Origin: Leptotrichiaceae bacterium
Lineage (GTDB): Bacteria; Fusobacteriota; Fusobacteriia; Fusobacteriales; Leptotrichiaceae
Assembly: GCA_030532815.1 (NCBI GenBank)
Contig: JAUNKI010000029.1
Coordinates: 1 to 15,843 of the forward strand
Reading direction: 5' to 3'
DNA length: 15,843 nucleotides
Both the position numbers and the translations under genes were made by a program. How positions within the stretch are numbered: the stretch's first letter is position 1; each line of letters starts with the position of its first letter. This document shows, one piece after another, positions 7,110 to 15,843 of this stretch. A model generated the notes under the pieces. The model was not told the DNA's origin. It saw nothing but the letters and a program-made list of their open reading frames with translations, and made no database searches.

Positions 7110-7229
7110 CACAGTCCGAGATGTTTCATATTTATTTCCTTTATAATAATATTATATGCTCTTGTAGCTTCGGGTATTAAAGATAAAGCTGAACTTAAAA
7201 GAATTTTTCAAAAGTTTGGAAGGAGCTGA
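7110..7229 (+). pseudogene. Coding-like small membrane protein frame without a start, after ilvN
   Basis: Directly after the ilvN TAA and in the same frame, 39 codons remain open to TGA 7227-7229, four bases before the leuA ATG. The translation has a hydrophobic helix (CFIFISFIIILYALVASG) followed by a charged amphipathic stretch (KDKAELKRIFQKFGRS), like a small single-pass membrane protein. It has no in-frame ATG, GTG or TTG. The last ilvN codon is an ATG 5 nt after AGGGGAG, so the sequence looks like a small ORF whose second codon became TAA. Alternatives are a former C-terminal extension of IlvN, stop-codon readthrough, or chance. I recognise no family. Confidence 0.35.
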
Positions 7230-7232
7230 GAA

Positions 7233-8741
7233 ATGAAACACATAAAAATATTCGATACTACATTAAGAGACGGCGAGCAGACGCCGAGAGTAAATTTAAA
7301 TGCCGAAGAGAAATTGAGAATAGCAAGACAGCTCGAAACATTGGGAGTGGATATAATTGAGGCGGGATTTGCCGTAGCTTCTCCCGGGGATTTTGAAGCG
7401 GTAAAACTTATTGCGGACAATGTAAAAAAATCAGTTGTCACAAGTTTGGCAAGGGCTGTGAAAAAAGATATAGAAACTGCCGCAAAAGCTTTGAAAAATG
7501 CAGCAAAACCGAGAATACACACGTTTATAGCCACTTCTCCGATTCATAGGGAATTTAAACTTAAAATGTCCAAAGAACAGATTATAGAAAGAGTGAGGGA
7601 AACGGTCGCCTATGCAAAATCTTTCTTTGATGATATAGAATTTTCTGCAGAAGATGCTTTAAGGACGGAAAAGGAATATCTTGTACAGGTGTATGAAGCG
7701 GCAATAGAAGCGGGTGCAACTACATTGAATGTTCCTGATACTGTAGGATACAGAACACCTGATGAAATGTACGAAATGATTAAATATTTAAGGGAAAATG
7801 TAAAAGGGATCGGGAATGTTGATATTTCAGTACACTGTCACGATGATCTGGGACTATCGGTGGCGAATTCCATAGCTGCAATAAAAGCGGGAGCTACTCA
7901 GATAGAATGTACACTTAATGGAATCGGAGAAAGAGCAGGAAATACATCCCTTGAAGAAGTAGTAATGATACTGGGAACACGGAAGGATCTTTTCGGAGAA
8001 TATACTACAAATATTGATACAAAACAGATATACCCTGCGAGCAGGCTTGTAAGTCTTTTAACGGGAGTTTCCATTCAGCCCAACAAGGCAATAGTGGGAG
8101 CAAATGCCTTTGCCCATGAGTCGGGAATACACCAGCACGGTGTCCTTGCAAATCCTGAAACTTATGAAATTATAAATCCTGAATCCGTAGGAAGAAACAC
8201 TGATAGTCTTGTACTCGGAAAACTTTCAGGGAAGCATGCTTTTACTGAAAAGTTGAAATCTCTGGGTTTTTATGATATTGATGATAAAAAAACTGAAGAA
8301 CTGTTTAATGAATTTAAAGTTCTTGCAGATAAGAAAAAGTATGTACTTGACGAAGATATAATTTCCCTTGTAACAGGAGATGCGGCAAAAGTTGAAGGAA
8401 AAATTTCCCTTGATTATTTTGAAATTACAAGAAAGGATAAAAAGCCTAAAGCGGAAATTTCCATTTTTTCAGAAGGAAGCAGAAAACGTGCCGAAGCATA
8501 TGGAGACGGACCTGTAGACGCGGCATACAATGCAGTAAATAAAATACTTGAAGATACTTTTATTCTTGAAGAATACAAGCTTGAATCAATAACCGGAGAT
8601 ACGGACGCACAGGCACAGGTTATAGTAATTATCGGAAAAGATGGTAAAAGATATATAGGAAAGGGACAGAGTACCGATATAGTCGAAGCGAGTATAAACG
8701 CTTATATAAACGGAATAAACAGGCTTTACACGCGGGGATAA
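7233..8741 (+). CDS. leuA: 2-Isopropylmalate synthase
   Basis: LeuA condenses acetyl-CoA with 2-oxoisovalerate, the first committed step to leucine. The 502-residue protein is of normal length for the long bacterial form. The TIM-barrel domain opens with FDTTLRDGEQTP (residues 7-18, catalytic R12 and metal ligand D13). The two histidine metal ligands are in VHCHDDLG (H201, H203), and NGIGERAGN follows near residue 229. The C-terminal part from about residue 370 is the LeuA allosteric domain, which normally mediates leucine inhibition. The NGIGERAGN and HQHGVL elements favour isopropylmalate synthase over homocitrate or citramalate synthase, and leuCDB downstream agree. AGGAG (7221-7225) lies 7 nt before the ATG. 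The gene is separated from leuC by two unrelated genes. Confidence 0.94.
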   Translation: MKHIKIFDTTLRDGEQTPRVNLNAEEKLRIARQLETLGVDIIEAGFAVASPGDFEAVKLIADNVKKSVVTSLARAVKKDIETAAKALKNAAKPRIHTFIATSPIHREFKLKMSKEQIIERVRETVAYAKSFFDDIEFSAEDALRTEKEYLVQVYEAAIEAGATTLNVPDTVGYRTPDEMYEMIKYLRENVKGIGNVDISVHCHDDLGLSVANSIAAIKAGATQIECTLNGIGERAGNTSLEEVVMILGTRKDLFGEYTTNIDTKQIYPASRLVSLLTGVSIQPNKAIVGANAFAHESGIHQHGVLANPETYEIINPESVGRNTDSLVLGKLSGKHAFTEKLKSLGFYDIDDKKTEELFNEFKVLADKKKYVLDEDIISLVTGDAAKVEGKISLDYFEITRKDKKPKAEISIFSEGSRKRAEAYGDGPVDAAYNAVNKILEDTFILEEYKLESITGDTDAQAQVIVIIGKDGKRYIGKGQSTDIVEASINAYINGINRLYTRG

Positions 8742-8798
8742 ATATCATTTCAAGTAGTAAATTAAATAAGGAAAAACAGAAAGAGTTGGAAAATAAAA

Positions 8799-9644
8799 AT
8801 GAAAAAAAATAAGACACGATTTTTAAAAGTTTTATTCATAATGAGTGTAATTCCTCTTATAATGCTGATTTATGCCCATTATGAATATACGGATATCAAA
8901 GTAAGAACAATAGAAATAAAATCGGAAGATATTCCTGAGGAATTTGACGGAAAGAGAATACTTTATGTTGCAGATTTTCAGTATGATACAATAGGAAGAT
9001 TTAACAGGAAACAGCTGAAAAAAGCGGTTAATCTTATAAATCAACAGAAAAAGGATATAATACTTCTGGGAGGAGATTATTCCACATGGGAAAAGTACAG
9101 AGCCGCTTTTTATAAAGAAGCTGAAAATATTAAAATCCCTGAATACGGAGTGTATGCAATATACGGAAACCATGAATATCCCGATATTGAGCAAAGTACC
9201 GGATATCTTGAAAAAATGAAATACAGTATTCTCGTAAACGGAAACAGGAAAATAACGGTAAATAATCAAAGTATATATGTTGCGGGAGTGGAGGATTTAT
9301 GGCACGGAATACCTAACGCTGAAAAAGCTCTGGAAGGGATAGAAAAGGAAGATTTTGTAATATTTATGACTCATAATCCCGATTATTTCGAAGAAATGAC
9401 CGAAAATCAGAAAAGGCTTGCGGATATAACTTTGGCGGCACATACTCACGGAGGACAAGTGACATTTTTCGGAAAAGTAGTCTTGGCTCCTATAAAACAT
9501 AAGGAGAAATACGGATACGGAATGAAAGAGTACGGAGGGCATAAAATATATATTACATCAGGTGTAGGAGGAAGCTTTTTGGAAATGTTCATCAGATTTT
9601 TTGCTCCGCCCGAAATAGTTATATTTGAACTGAAGAAGGTCTGA
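8799..9644 (+). CDS. Membrane-anchored calcineurin-like metallophosphoesterase (YkuE/YaeI-like), copy 1
   Basis: The 281-residue protein has an N-terminal membrane segment (about residues 9-25) with basic residues before it, so the catalytic domain probably faces outward. Metallophosphoesterase motifs appear in order: ADFQ (58-61), GGD (91-93), GNHE (123-126), THNPD (H192) and AHTHGGQ (214-220). This spacing resembles the YkuE/YaeI group, whose characterised members are phosphodiesterases or lipid-A-type pyrophosphatases. Two departures stand out: the usual D-x-H of the first motif is D-x-Q (Q61), and the usual GHTHGG is AHTHGG. The substrate is unknown. It lies 57 nt after leuA and 6 nt before a close paralogue. 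The binding site is weak (AAAGAGTTGG, distant). Nothing in its sequence links it to amino acid synthesis. Confidence 0.85.
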   Translation: MKKNKTRFLKVLFIMSVIPLIMLIYAHYEYTDIKVRTIEIKSEDIPEEFDGKRILYVADFQYDTIGRFNRKQLKKAVNLINQQKKDIILLGGDYSTWEKYRAAFYKEAENIKIPEYGVYAIYGNHEYPDIEQSTGYLEKMKYSILVNGNRKITVNNQSIYVAGVEDLWHGIPNAEKALEGIEKEDFVIFMTHNPDYFEEMTENQKRLADITLAAHTHGGQVTFFGKVVLAPIKHKEKYGYGMKEYGGHKIYITSGVGGSFLEMFIRFFAPPEIVIFELKKV

Positions 9645-9650
9645 TTAAAA

Positions 9651-10508
9651 ATGAAAATACGTAAAAAGTTAAATTTTAAAAGAGTAAAATATATATTTTT
9701 AAGCGGAGTTATAATCGGAATTACTATGTTCCTGTATGCTCATTATGAATATACTGATATTAAAATAGAAACTTTGGAAATAGTTTCGGAAGACATTCCC
9801 GAAGAGTTTGACGGAAAAAAAGCAGTTTTTATTGCGGATTTTCAGCTGGACACACGTACAAAATTCAATAAAAAACAGCTGGAGAAAATAATAAAGCTCG
9901 TAAATGAACAGGAAAAGGATATTATAATTTTAGGAGGAGATTATACTAACTGGACAGGTAAAATTCCATTGTTTTATAAGGAAATGGAAAAACTCGGAAA
10001 ACCTGAATACGGAGTATATGCAGTTTTAGGAAATCATGATTATAATTCAGTGAGAAAAAATATTGAGAGTCTTAAAAAATTAGGATATAAAATACTGGTA
10101 AACGGGAATGATAAGATTACGGTAAATAATCAAAGTATTTATATTTCAGGAGTGGATGATTTGTGGAAGGGAATGCCTGATGCTGACAAAGCTTTTAACG
10201 GAATAAAAAAAGGGGATTTTAACATTTATATTACTCATAATCCCGATTATTTTGAAGAAATGACTGAAAATCAGAAAAAAATTGCGGATATAACTTTGGC
10301 AGGCCATACTCATGGAGGTCAGATAACATTTTTCGGTAAAATAGTTTTAGCTCCTATAAAATATAAGGAGAAATACGGCTATGGACTGAAAGAATACGGA
10401 GGACATAAAATATATATTACATCAGGGTTAGGCGGAAGTGCATTTGGAATGTTCGTCAGATTTTTTGCCCGACCTGAAATAGTAGTATTGAAATTGAAAA
10501 AGAAATAA
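9651..10508 (+). CDS. Membrane-anchored calcineurin-like metallophosphoesterase (YkuE/YaeI-like), copy 2
   Basis: The 285-residue protein is a tandem paralogue of the preceding gene; clearly more than half of aligned residues are identical, including long shared stretches around [19 protein letters not shown] and [13 protein letters not shown]. The membrane anchor is at about residues 12-30. Motifs are ADFQ (62-65), GGD (95-97), GNHD (127-130), THNPD (H196) and GHTHGGQ (218-224). As in copy 1, the first-motif histidine is replaced by glutamine (Q65), but here the last motif has the standard glycine. The ATG follows the stop of copy 1 by 6 nt, with GAAGG inside that gene's 3' end as a possible binding site. 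leuC begins 50 nt downstream, so it is probably cotranscribed with the leucine genes. The substrate is unknown. Confidence 0.85.
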   Translation: MKIRKKLNFKRVKYIFLSGVIIGITMFLYAHYEYTDIKIETLEIVSEDIPEEFDGKKAVFIADFQLDTRTKFNKKQLEKIIKLVNEQEKDIIILGGDYTNWTGKIPLFYKEMEKLGKPEYGVYAVLGNHDYNSVRKNIESLKKLGYKILVNGNDKITVNNQSIYISGVDDLWKGMPDADKAFNGIKKGDFNIYITHNPDYFEEMTENQKKIADITLAGHTHGGQITFFGKIVLAPIKYKEKYGYGLKEYGGHKIYITSGLGGSAFGMFVRFFARPEIVVLKLKKK

Positions 10509-10548
10509 ATAAAGAAAAATATAAATATCAGAGTATGAAGAAAAAAAT

Positions 10549-10554
10549 GGAGGG
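10549..10554 (+). promoter_or_regulatory. Ribosome binding site that fixes the leuC start
   Basis: GGAGGG lies 4 nt before ATG 10559. Two earlier in-frame ATGs (10535 and 10547) lie before or against it and have no comparable site. Confidence 0.6.
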
Positions 10555-10558
10555 AAAA

Positions 10559-11965
10559 ATGGCTGATACCGGAAAACCTAAAACCTTATTTGATAAAGTA
10601 TGGGAAAAACATGTAGTTACGGGAAAACAGGGAGAAGCACAGCTGCTTTACATTGATTTGCATTTAATTCATGAAGTGACCTCACCTCAGGCATTTTCAG
10701 GACTGAAAATGGCAGGGCGTAAAGTGAGAAGACCCGATTTGACTTTTGCAACAATGGATCATAACACTCCTACGACAGTTGCCGAAAGAATGAATATATC
10801 AGATAAGATATCGAAAGCACAGTTAGATGCACTGAAAGTAAACTGTGAGGAATTTGGAATAGAACTTTTGGACATGTTTAATGAAAATAACGGGATAGTT
10901 CATATGGTAGGTCCCGAACAGGGACTGACCCAGCCCGGAAAAACCGTAGTGTGCGGAGACAGTCATACTGCAACTCACGGAGCATTCGGAGCATTGGCTT
11001 TCGGAATAGGTACGAGTGAAGTGGAACATGTACTGGCAACACAGACAATATGGCAGAAAAAACCTAAAACAATGGGAATAGAAATAACTGGGAAACTTCA
11101 TAAGGGGGTTTATGCCAAAGATATTATACTTCATATTATAAAAACATACGGCATAGGGCTTGGAAACGGATATGCCTTCGAGTTTTTCGGAGATACGATA
11201 AGGAATCTTTCAATGGAAGGAAGAATGACGATATGCAATATGGCAATTGAAGGTGGAGGAAAATCGGGAATTATAGCTCCTGATGAAACGACTTTTGAAT
11301 ATATGAGAGGTCGGAAATTTATGCCTGAAGGAGAAGAATTTGAGAAAAAAATTACTGAATGGAGAGAGCTCTATACGGATTCTGTCGAGGCATTTGATGA
11401 ATATATAAAAGTAGATGTGAGTAATCTCGTTCCTCAAGTAACATGGGGAACAAATCCCGAAATGGGAATGGATATAACAGGAGTATTTCCTCAAATAAAA
11501 GATCATAATTATGAAAAAGCATATGAATATATGGGTCTGAAACCCGGAGGGACGCCTTTTGACATACCTTTGAAACACGTATTTATAGGCTCATGTACAA
11601 ACGGAAGGTTAAGTGATCTTGAAATTGCGGCAAAAATAGTAAAGGGAAGAAAAGTTCATCCGAATATAATTGCCGTAGTAGTTCCCGGTTCTCAGCCAGT
11701 CAAAAGAGCTGCCGAAGAAAACGGAATAGCCGATATACTTAAAAATGCAGGATTTCAGTGGAGAGAGGCAGGGTGTTCCACGTGTCTCGGAATGAATCCT
11801 GACCAGATACCTGGAGGAGAACACTGTGCCTCTACATCAAACAGAAATTTTGAAGGACGACAGGGAAAAGGAGCGAGAACACATCTTGTAAGTCCTGCAA
11901 TGGCAGCAGCGGCAGCAATACACGGAAAATTTGTAGATGTGAGATATGAAGAGGGGGTGGAATAA
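10559..11965 (+). CDS. leuC: 3-Isopropylmalate dehydratase, large subunit
   Basis: LeuC with LeuD isomerises 2-isopropylmalate to 3-isopropylmalate using a [4Fe-4S] cluster. From ATG 10559 the protein has 468 residues and starts [15 protein letters not shown], in agreement with the roughly 466-residue bacterial family (E. coli begins MAKTLYEKL). The three cluster cysteines are C346 (GSCTNGR), C406 and C409 (AGCSTCLGM), at almost the same positions as in E. coli. Aconitase-fold motifs such as [21 protein letters not shown] are intact. Starting at 10535 would add eight lysine-rich residues not seen in the family. The stop overlaps the leuD ATG by one base, which suggests translational coupling of the two subunits. 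leuD and leuB downstream support leucine synthesis rather than homoaconitase. Confidence 0.94.
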   Translation: MADTGKPKTLFDKVWEKHVVTGKQGEAQLLYIDLHLIHEVTSPQAFSGLKMAGRKVRRPDLTFATMDHNTPTTVAERMNISDKISKAQLDALKVNCEEFGIELLDMFNENNGIVHMVGPEQGLTQPGKTVVCGDSHTATHGAFGALAFGIGTSEVEHVLATQTIWQKKPKTMGIEITGKLHKGVYAKDIILHIIKTYGIGLGNGYAFEFFGDTIRNLSMEGRMTICNMAIEGGGKSGIIAPDETTFEYMRGRKFMPEGEEFEKKITEWRELYTDSVEAFDEYIKVDVSNLVPQVTWGTNPEMGMDITGVFPQIKDHNYEKAYEYMGLKPGGTPFDIPLKHVFIGSCTNGRLSDLEIAAKIVKGRKVHPNIIAVVVPGSQPVKRAAEENGIADILKNAGFQWREAGCSTCLGMNPDQIPGGEHCASTSNRNFEGRQGKGARTHLVSPAMAAAAAIHGKFVDVRYEEGVE

Positions 11966-12540
11966 TGAAGCCTTTTACTAAATATGAAGGAACAATAGTG
12001 CCTATTATGAATGACAATATAGACACGGACCAGTTAATACCTAAACAGTATTTGAAAAGTATTGAAAAAACAGGATTTGGAGATTATGTATTTGATGAAT
12101 GGCGTTATAATTCCGACGGCACGGACAATATGAATTTTAATCTGAATAAACCCGAATATAGAAAAGGGACGATACTCATAACAGGAGAAAATTTCGGTTG
12201 CGGTTCTTCGAGGGAACATGCTGCATGGGCGTTACAGGATTACGGATTTCATGTTATTGTTGCAGGAGGATATTCGGGAATTTTCTATATGAACTGGTTG
12301 AATAACGGACATCTGCCTATTACATTGTCAAAAAAGGAAAGGGAGGAGCTGGCGGCTCTTCCGGGCAATATTACTGTTACAGTAGATTTGGAAAATAATA
12401 AACTGACGGCGCGGGGAAAAAATTATTTCTTTGAGTTGGAGGAGACATGGAAACAGAGACTTATTAAAGGGCTTGACAGTATAGGACTGACATTGGAGTA
12501 TGAAAATGAAATAAAAGCCTATGAAGAAGCCTGTGAATAA
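11965..12540 (+). CDS. leuD: 3-Isopropylmalate dehydratase, small subunit
   Basis: LeuD supplies the swivelling domain that completes the active site of the LeuCD isomerase. The 191-residue length is close to the usual roughly 200 of the LeuD1 type. Family motifs are present: NIDTDQLIPKQYL (18-30), GFGDYVFDEWRY, and the substrate-recognition segment GENFGCGSSREHAAWALQDYG, with CGSS near residue 78, followed by FYMNWLNNGHLP. ATG 11965 shares one base with the leuC stop; the purine-rich GAAGAGGGGGTGG just upstream serves as binding site. leuB follows after 100 nt. Confidence 0.94.
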   Translation: MKPFTKYEGTIVPIMNDNIDTDQLIPKQYLKSIEKTGFGDYVFDEWRYNSDGTDNMNFNLNKPEYRKGTILITGENFGCGSSREHAAWALQDYGFHVIVAGGYSGIFYMNWLNNGHLPITLSKKEREELAALPGNITVTVDLENNKLTARGKNYFFELEETWKQRLIKGLDSIGLTLEYENEIKAYEEACE

Positions 12541-12614
12541 TATTTTCAGCCTTCATTAAAGTAGCAGAAAAGGTAAAATACACTAAAATAAAAGAAAGGA
12601 GAGGGATTGTTTCA

Positions 12615-12629
12615 GATATTTGAAATATC
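12615..12629. promoter_or_regulatory. Palindrome in front of leuB
   Basis: GATATTTGAAATATC is a perfect 7+1+7 inverted repeat between the ribosome binding site AAAGGAGAGGG (12595-12605) and the probable leuB ATG. It could be an operator or a small RNA hairpin that controls leuB translation. It is AT-rich, so chance is possible. Confidence 0.25.
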
Positions 12630-12640
12630 CGTATAAGAAT

Positions 12641-13699
12641 ATGGAATATAAAATTGCAATACTGAAAGGAGACGGTATAGGTCCTGAAATAGTTGATGAA
12701 GCGGTAAAAGTTCTGGATAGAGTCGGAGAAAAATTCGGACATAAATTTATTTATACACGCGGATATCTGGGAGGAGAATCCATAAATAAATACGGAATTC
12801 CCTATTCGGAAGAAACAGGAAAAATATGTAAAAACAGTGATGCTGTTCTGTTAGGGTCTGTAGGAGGACCTGAATGGGATAATGCAGAGCCTGACAAAAG
12901 ACCTGAAAAGGGCCTTTTAGGAATAAGGAAGGAACTGGGAGTATATACAAATTTAAGACCCGCAATTTTATACAGTGTACTGAAAGATGCAAGTCCCCTG
13001 AAAAGTGAAATTATCGGCGATGGACTGGATATAATGGTAGTAAGAGAACTGACAGGAGGTCTTTATTTCGGAAAGAAAACATATTCGGATAATGAAGCAC
13101 ATGACACATTATCCTATAAAAGGTATGAAATTGAAAGAATTACGAGGAAAGCTTTTGAAATAGCCAAAGTCAGAAAGAGAAAACTTGTAAGTGTGGATAA
13201 ACATAATGTTCTGAATACTTCCAAATTGTGGAGGAAAATTGTAGAGGAAATTGCAGTTGAATATCCTGAAATCTTGGTGGAACATATGTATGTGGATAAT
13301 GCTGCGATGCAGTTAGTTATAAATCCGGGACAGTTTGATGTAATACTTACTGAAAATACTTTCGGAGATATTTTGTCAGATGAAGCTTCTGTATTGACAG
13401 GTTCAATAGGGATGCTGCCTTCGGCAAGTTTAGGCGACGGAAAAATAGGATTATATGAACCGAGTCACGGTTCCGCTCCTGACATTGCGGGAAAAAATAT
13501 TGCAAATCCCATAGCAACAATATTGTCGGCAGCAATGATGTTGAAATATTCCTTCGGTCTGGAAAAAGAATCAAATGCTGTGGAAAAAGCCGTAGAAGAA
13601 GTTTTGAATAAAGGATTCAGGACAGCGGATATTTATACCGAAGGAACTCAAAAAATAGGAACAAGAGAAATGGGAAAGGAAATTGCCTCCCGAATATAA
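12641..13699 (+). CDS. leuB: 3-Isopropylmalate dehydrogenase
   Basis: LeuB oxidises and decarboxylates 3-isopropylmalate to the leucine keto acid with NAD+. The 352-residue protein is of standard length. It starts [17 protein letters not shown], as the family does. GSVGGPEWD, the arginine-containing [46 protein letters not shown] and [21 protein letters not shown] are all present, and GSAPDIAGK provides the cofactor-site region. The start is not straightforward. The best ribosome binding site (12595-12605) is about 36 nt from ATG 12641, and a TTG at 12620 in the same frame would give seven extra residues. That site is also well placed for an out-of-frame 9-codon mini-ORF (TTG 12607 to TAA 12634). 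I prefer ATG 12641 because of the family N-terminus. Confidence 0.92.
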   Translation: MEYKIAILKGDGIGPEIVDEAVKVLDRVGEKFGHKFIYTRGYLGGESINKYGIPYSEETGKICKNSDAVLLGSVGGPEWDNAEPDKRPEKGLLGIRKELGVYTNLRPAILYSVLKDASPLKSEIIGDGLDIMVVRELTGGLYFGKKTYSDNEAHDTLSYKRYEIERITRKAFEIAKVRKRKLVSVDKHNVLNTSKLWRKIVEEIAVEYPEILVEHMYVDNAAMQLVINPGQFDVILTENTFGDILSDEASVLTGSIGMLPSASLGDGKIGLYEPSHGSAPDIAGKNIANPIATILSAAMMLKYSFGLEKESNAVEKAVEEVLNKGFRTADIYTEGTQKIGTREMGKEIASRI

Positions 13700-13744
13700 G
13701 AAGTACGGAATGGAGAGGAGATGTAAAAAGTAATATTTAAAAAG

Positions 13745-13750
13745 TATAAT
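13745..13750 (+). promoter_or_regulatory. Possible -10 element upstream of the ABC ATPase gene
   Basis: A perfect TATAAT is followed by CGGAAA, the same nine-to-twelve-base context as the Nudix gene promoter (TATAATCGGAAA at 51-62). The -35 position 17 nt upstream (TGTAAA, 13722-13727) is weak. The 140-nt gap after leuB leaves room for a separate promoter. No terminator is visible after leuB. Confidence 0.3.
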
Positions 13751-13825
13751 CGGAAATAACGGAAAATATGACGGAGTTTATCACAACAGGAGAAAAACCG
13801 AAATAATGCAGTAAATCCGGATATA

Positions 13826-13831
13826 GGGAGG
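13826..13831 (+). promoter_or_regulatory. Ribosome binding site supporting a TTG start of the ABC ATPase
   Basis: GGGAGG lies 8 nt before TTG 13840. No nearby in-frame ATG has a site, and the first ATG would fall inside the conserved N-terminal strand. Confidence 0.6.
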
Positions 13832-13839
13832 ACGATTTT

Positions 13840-14637
13840 TTGGAACGGGAGAAAAAGGAAATTTTGCACTATGAAAATGTATCGTTTGTAAGAGAAGGCA
13901 GAACAATTTTAAAAAATATAAACTGGCACACGGAAAGTGATGAAAACTGGGTTCTGTTAGGATTAAACGGTTCAGGAAAATCCACAATTCTCGGAATGAT
14001 ACCCGCGTATACATTTCCTACAAAGGGAGAAGTAAGGGTTTTCGGACACAGGTTCGGGAATTATGTCTGGAAAAACGTAAAAGACAGGGTAGGATTTGTG
14101 AGTTCCTCATTAAATAATTTTTTATTCACACTGAATAAGGAAAAATTAAAAGATATAGTAATTTCGGGAAAATTCAGTTCTATCGGGATCTACCAGAAAA
14201 TAAATAAAAAAGATGAAGAAAGGGCTGAAAAAATAATAGAGGATTTTAAAATAAGCTATATAAAAGATAAATATTTTTCCACTTTATCTCAGGGAGAACA
14301 GAGAAGAACACTTCTTGCAAGGGCATTTATGAATGAACCTGAGCTGCTTATTCTGGATGAACCGTGTTCAGGGCTGGACATTGTATCAAGGGAATATTTT
14401 TTGTCGGTACTGGAAGAAAGAACAAATAGCCGAAAGAAAATTCCGTTTATATATGTAACACACAGAATTGAAGAGATAATTCCGTCAGTAACTCATGTGG
14501 CATTATTGAAAGACGGAGAAATAATGGCTCAAGGATTGAAAAAGGATATACTGACAGATAAATTTCTTACGGAACTTTTCGGAATTTCCGTAAGAATTGA
14601 ATGGGAAAACGAACGACCTTGGTTAGTCGTAAAATAA
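13840..14637 (+). CDS. Orphan ABC ATP-binding protein, ModF/PhrA/YlmA-like
   Basis: The 265-residue protein is a single nucleotide-binding domain with no membrane segment. Walker A is GLNGSGKST (41-49), the signature motif is the variant LSQGEQ (149-154), Walker B is LLILDEP with D173 and E174, and the switch histidine is H208 (VTHRIEE). The pattern of a short first strand, ENWVLLGLNGSGKST, a FPTKGEVRVFG turn, a W before the Q-loop region and VSSSL resembles the COG1119 group (E. coli ModF, Bacillus YlmA), which often lacks a dedicated permease. No permease or binding protein gene is nearby, so its partner is unknown; despite the group name I would not call it a molybdate transporter. It sits between leuB and ilvC, an odd place for a transporter part. 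Confidence 0.8.
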   Translation: MEREKKEILHYENVSFVREGRTILKNINWHTESDENWVLLGLNGSGKSTILGMIPAYTFPTKGEVRVFGHRFGNYVWKNVKDRVGFVSSSLNNFLFTLNKEKLKDIVISGKFSSIGIYQKINKKDEERAEKIIEDFKISYIKDKYFSTLSQGEQRRTLLARAFMNEPELLILDEPCSGLDIVSREYFLSVLEERTNSRKKIPFIYVTHRIEEIIPSVTHVALLKDGEIMAQGLKKDILTDKFLTELFGISVRIEWENERPWLVVK

Positions 14638-14667
14638 ACGAAGAAGATGTATACGTAAAGTAAATAT

Positions 14668-14701
14668 TTGAAAGGACTAATAAGAAATATTATCTTATAA
14701 T
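14668..14701 (+). promoter_or_regulatory. Possible promoter of ilvC
   Basis: The 120-nt gap before ilvC contains TTGAAA (14668-14673) with TATCTT (14691-14696) 17 nt downstream, and a perfect TATAAT at 14696-14701 that is 22 nt away. A small palindrome, CTTATAATAAG (14694-14704), overlaps the -10 candidates. ilvC also has the best ribosome binding site of the large genes, consistent with separate, strong expression. Confidence 0.3.
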
Positions 14702-14745
14702 AAGAAAAAATATTTATAACATTAATAAAATTAATAATAAAATAG

Positions 14746-15768
<1,023 letters not shown>

Positions 15769-15792
15769 AATTTATATGCTATAAATAAAAGA

Positions 15793-15832
15793 TTTTAAAT
15801 AAAAACAGCTTATCGGCTGTTTTTATTTAAAA
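15793..15832. terminator. Strong bidirectional terminator after ilvC
   Basis: TTTTAAATAAAAACAGC (15793-15809) and GCTGTTTTTATTTAAAA (15816-15832) are perfect inverted repeats with a 6-nt loop (TTATCG). The GC core ACAGC/GCTGT is followed by a T-run on the + strand and, by symmetry, on the - strand as well. Confidence 0.85.
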
Positions 15833-15843
15833 AAATTGTAGAA

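Larger units (their letters stand above)
8799..10508 (+). repeat. Tandem gene duplication of the metallophosphoesterase
   Basis: The two adjacent genes align over their full length at both protein and DNA level, for example around 9363-9410 and 10233-10280 (the NPDYFEEM region). They differ mainly at third codon positions and in the membrane anchor. This is a diverged tandem duplication kept as two intact frames, not a recent exact repeat. Confidence 0.8.

Noticed and set aside
13709..13805. Mini-ORFs between leuB and the ABC ATPase (for example ATG 13768, 12 codons)
   Set aside because: They are very short, have weak or no binding sites, and show no compositional feature beyond chance.

Overview
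The window is AT-rich, strongly biased toward A/G-ending codons (AGA, GGA, ATA, GAA, AAA), and every convincing gene lies on the + strand. This fits a low-GC anaerobe. Fusobacteriota, perhaps Leptotrichiaceae, is my best guess, but it is an inference from composition and protein style only.

Layout. (1) 1-852: a gene for a Nudix hydrolase fused to a NIF3/YqfO-type PII-like domain, with an extended -10 promoter. (2) 853-1919: about 1 kb with no large gene. It holds short stretches of coding-like debris, a plausible sigma70 promoter (1200-1228), a 50-codon hydrophobic small ORF with a strong ribosome binding site (1576-1728), a hairpin (1770-1800) and a rho-independent terminator (1837-1863) just upstream of ilvD. 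The small ORF contains a 13-nt segment (1663-1675) that can pair with the terminator's 5' arm (1829-1841), so this region may be an attenuator-type leader. (3) 1920-15768: a branched-chain amino acid supercluster in the order ilvD, ilvA, ilvB, ilvN, leuA, two tandem membrane-anchored metallophosphoesterases, leuC, leuD, leuB, an orphan ModF/YlmA-like ABC ATPase, ilvC. A strong terminator follows at 15793-15832.

The metabolic genes form a nearly complete pathway. IlvA makes 2-oxobutyrate from threonine. IlvB/IlvN (acetohydroxyacid synthase), IlvC and IlvD lead to the valine and isoleucine keto acids. LeuA, LeuCD and LeuB convert the valine keto acid to the leucine keto acid. Only the transaminase (ilvE) is missing. 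Most gaps are short and several genes overlap or nearly touch, so ilvD to leuB looks like one or a few transcription units; ilvC may also have its own promoter.

Most worth a second look: the ilvD leader; two phosphoesterases whose usual first-motif DxH reads DxQ, sitting between leuA and leuC; a 39-codon membrane-protein-like frame directly after, and in frame with, the ilvN stop; and the Nudix/PII-like fusion. No RNA genes, CRISPR arrays or intact mobile elements were seen.
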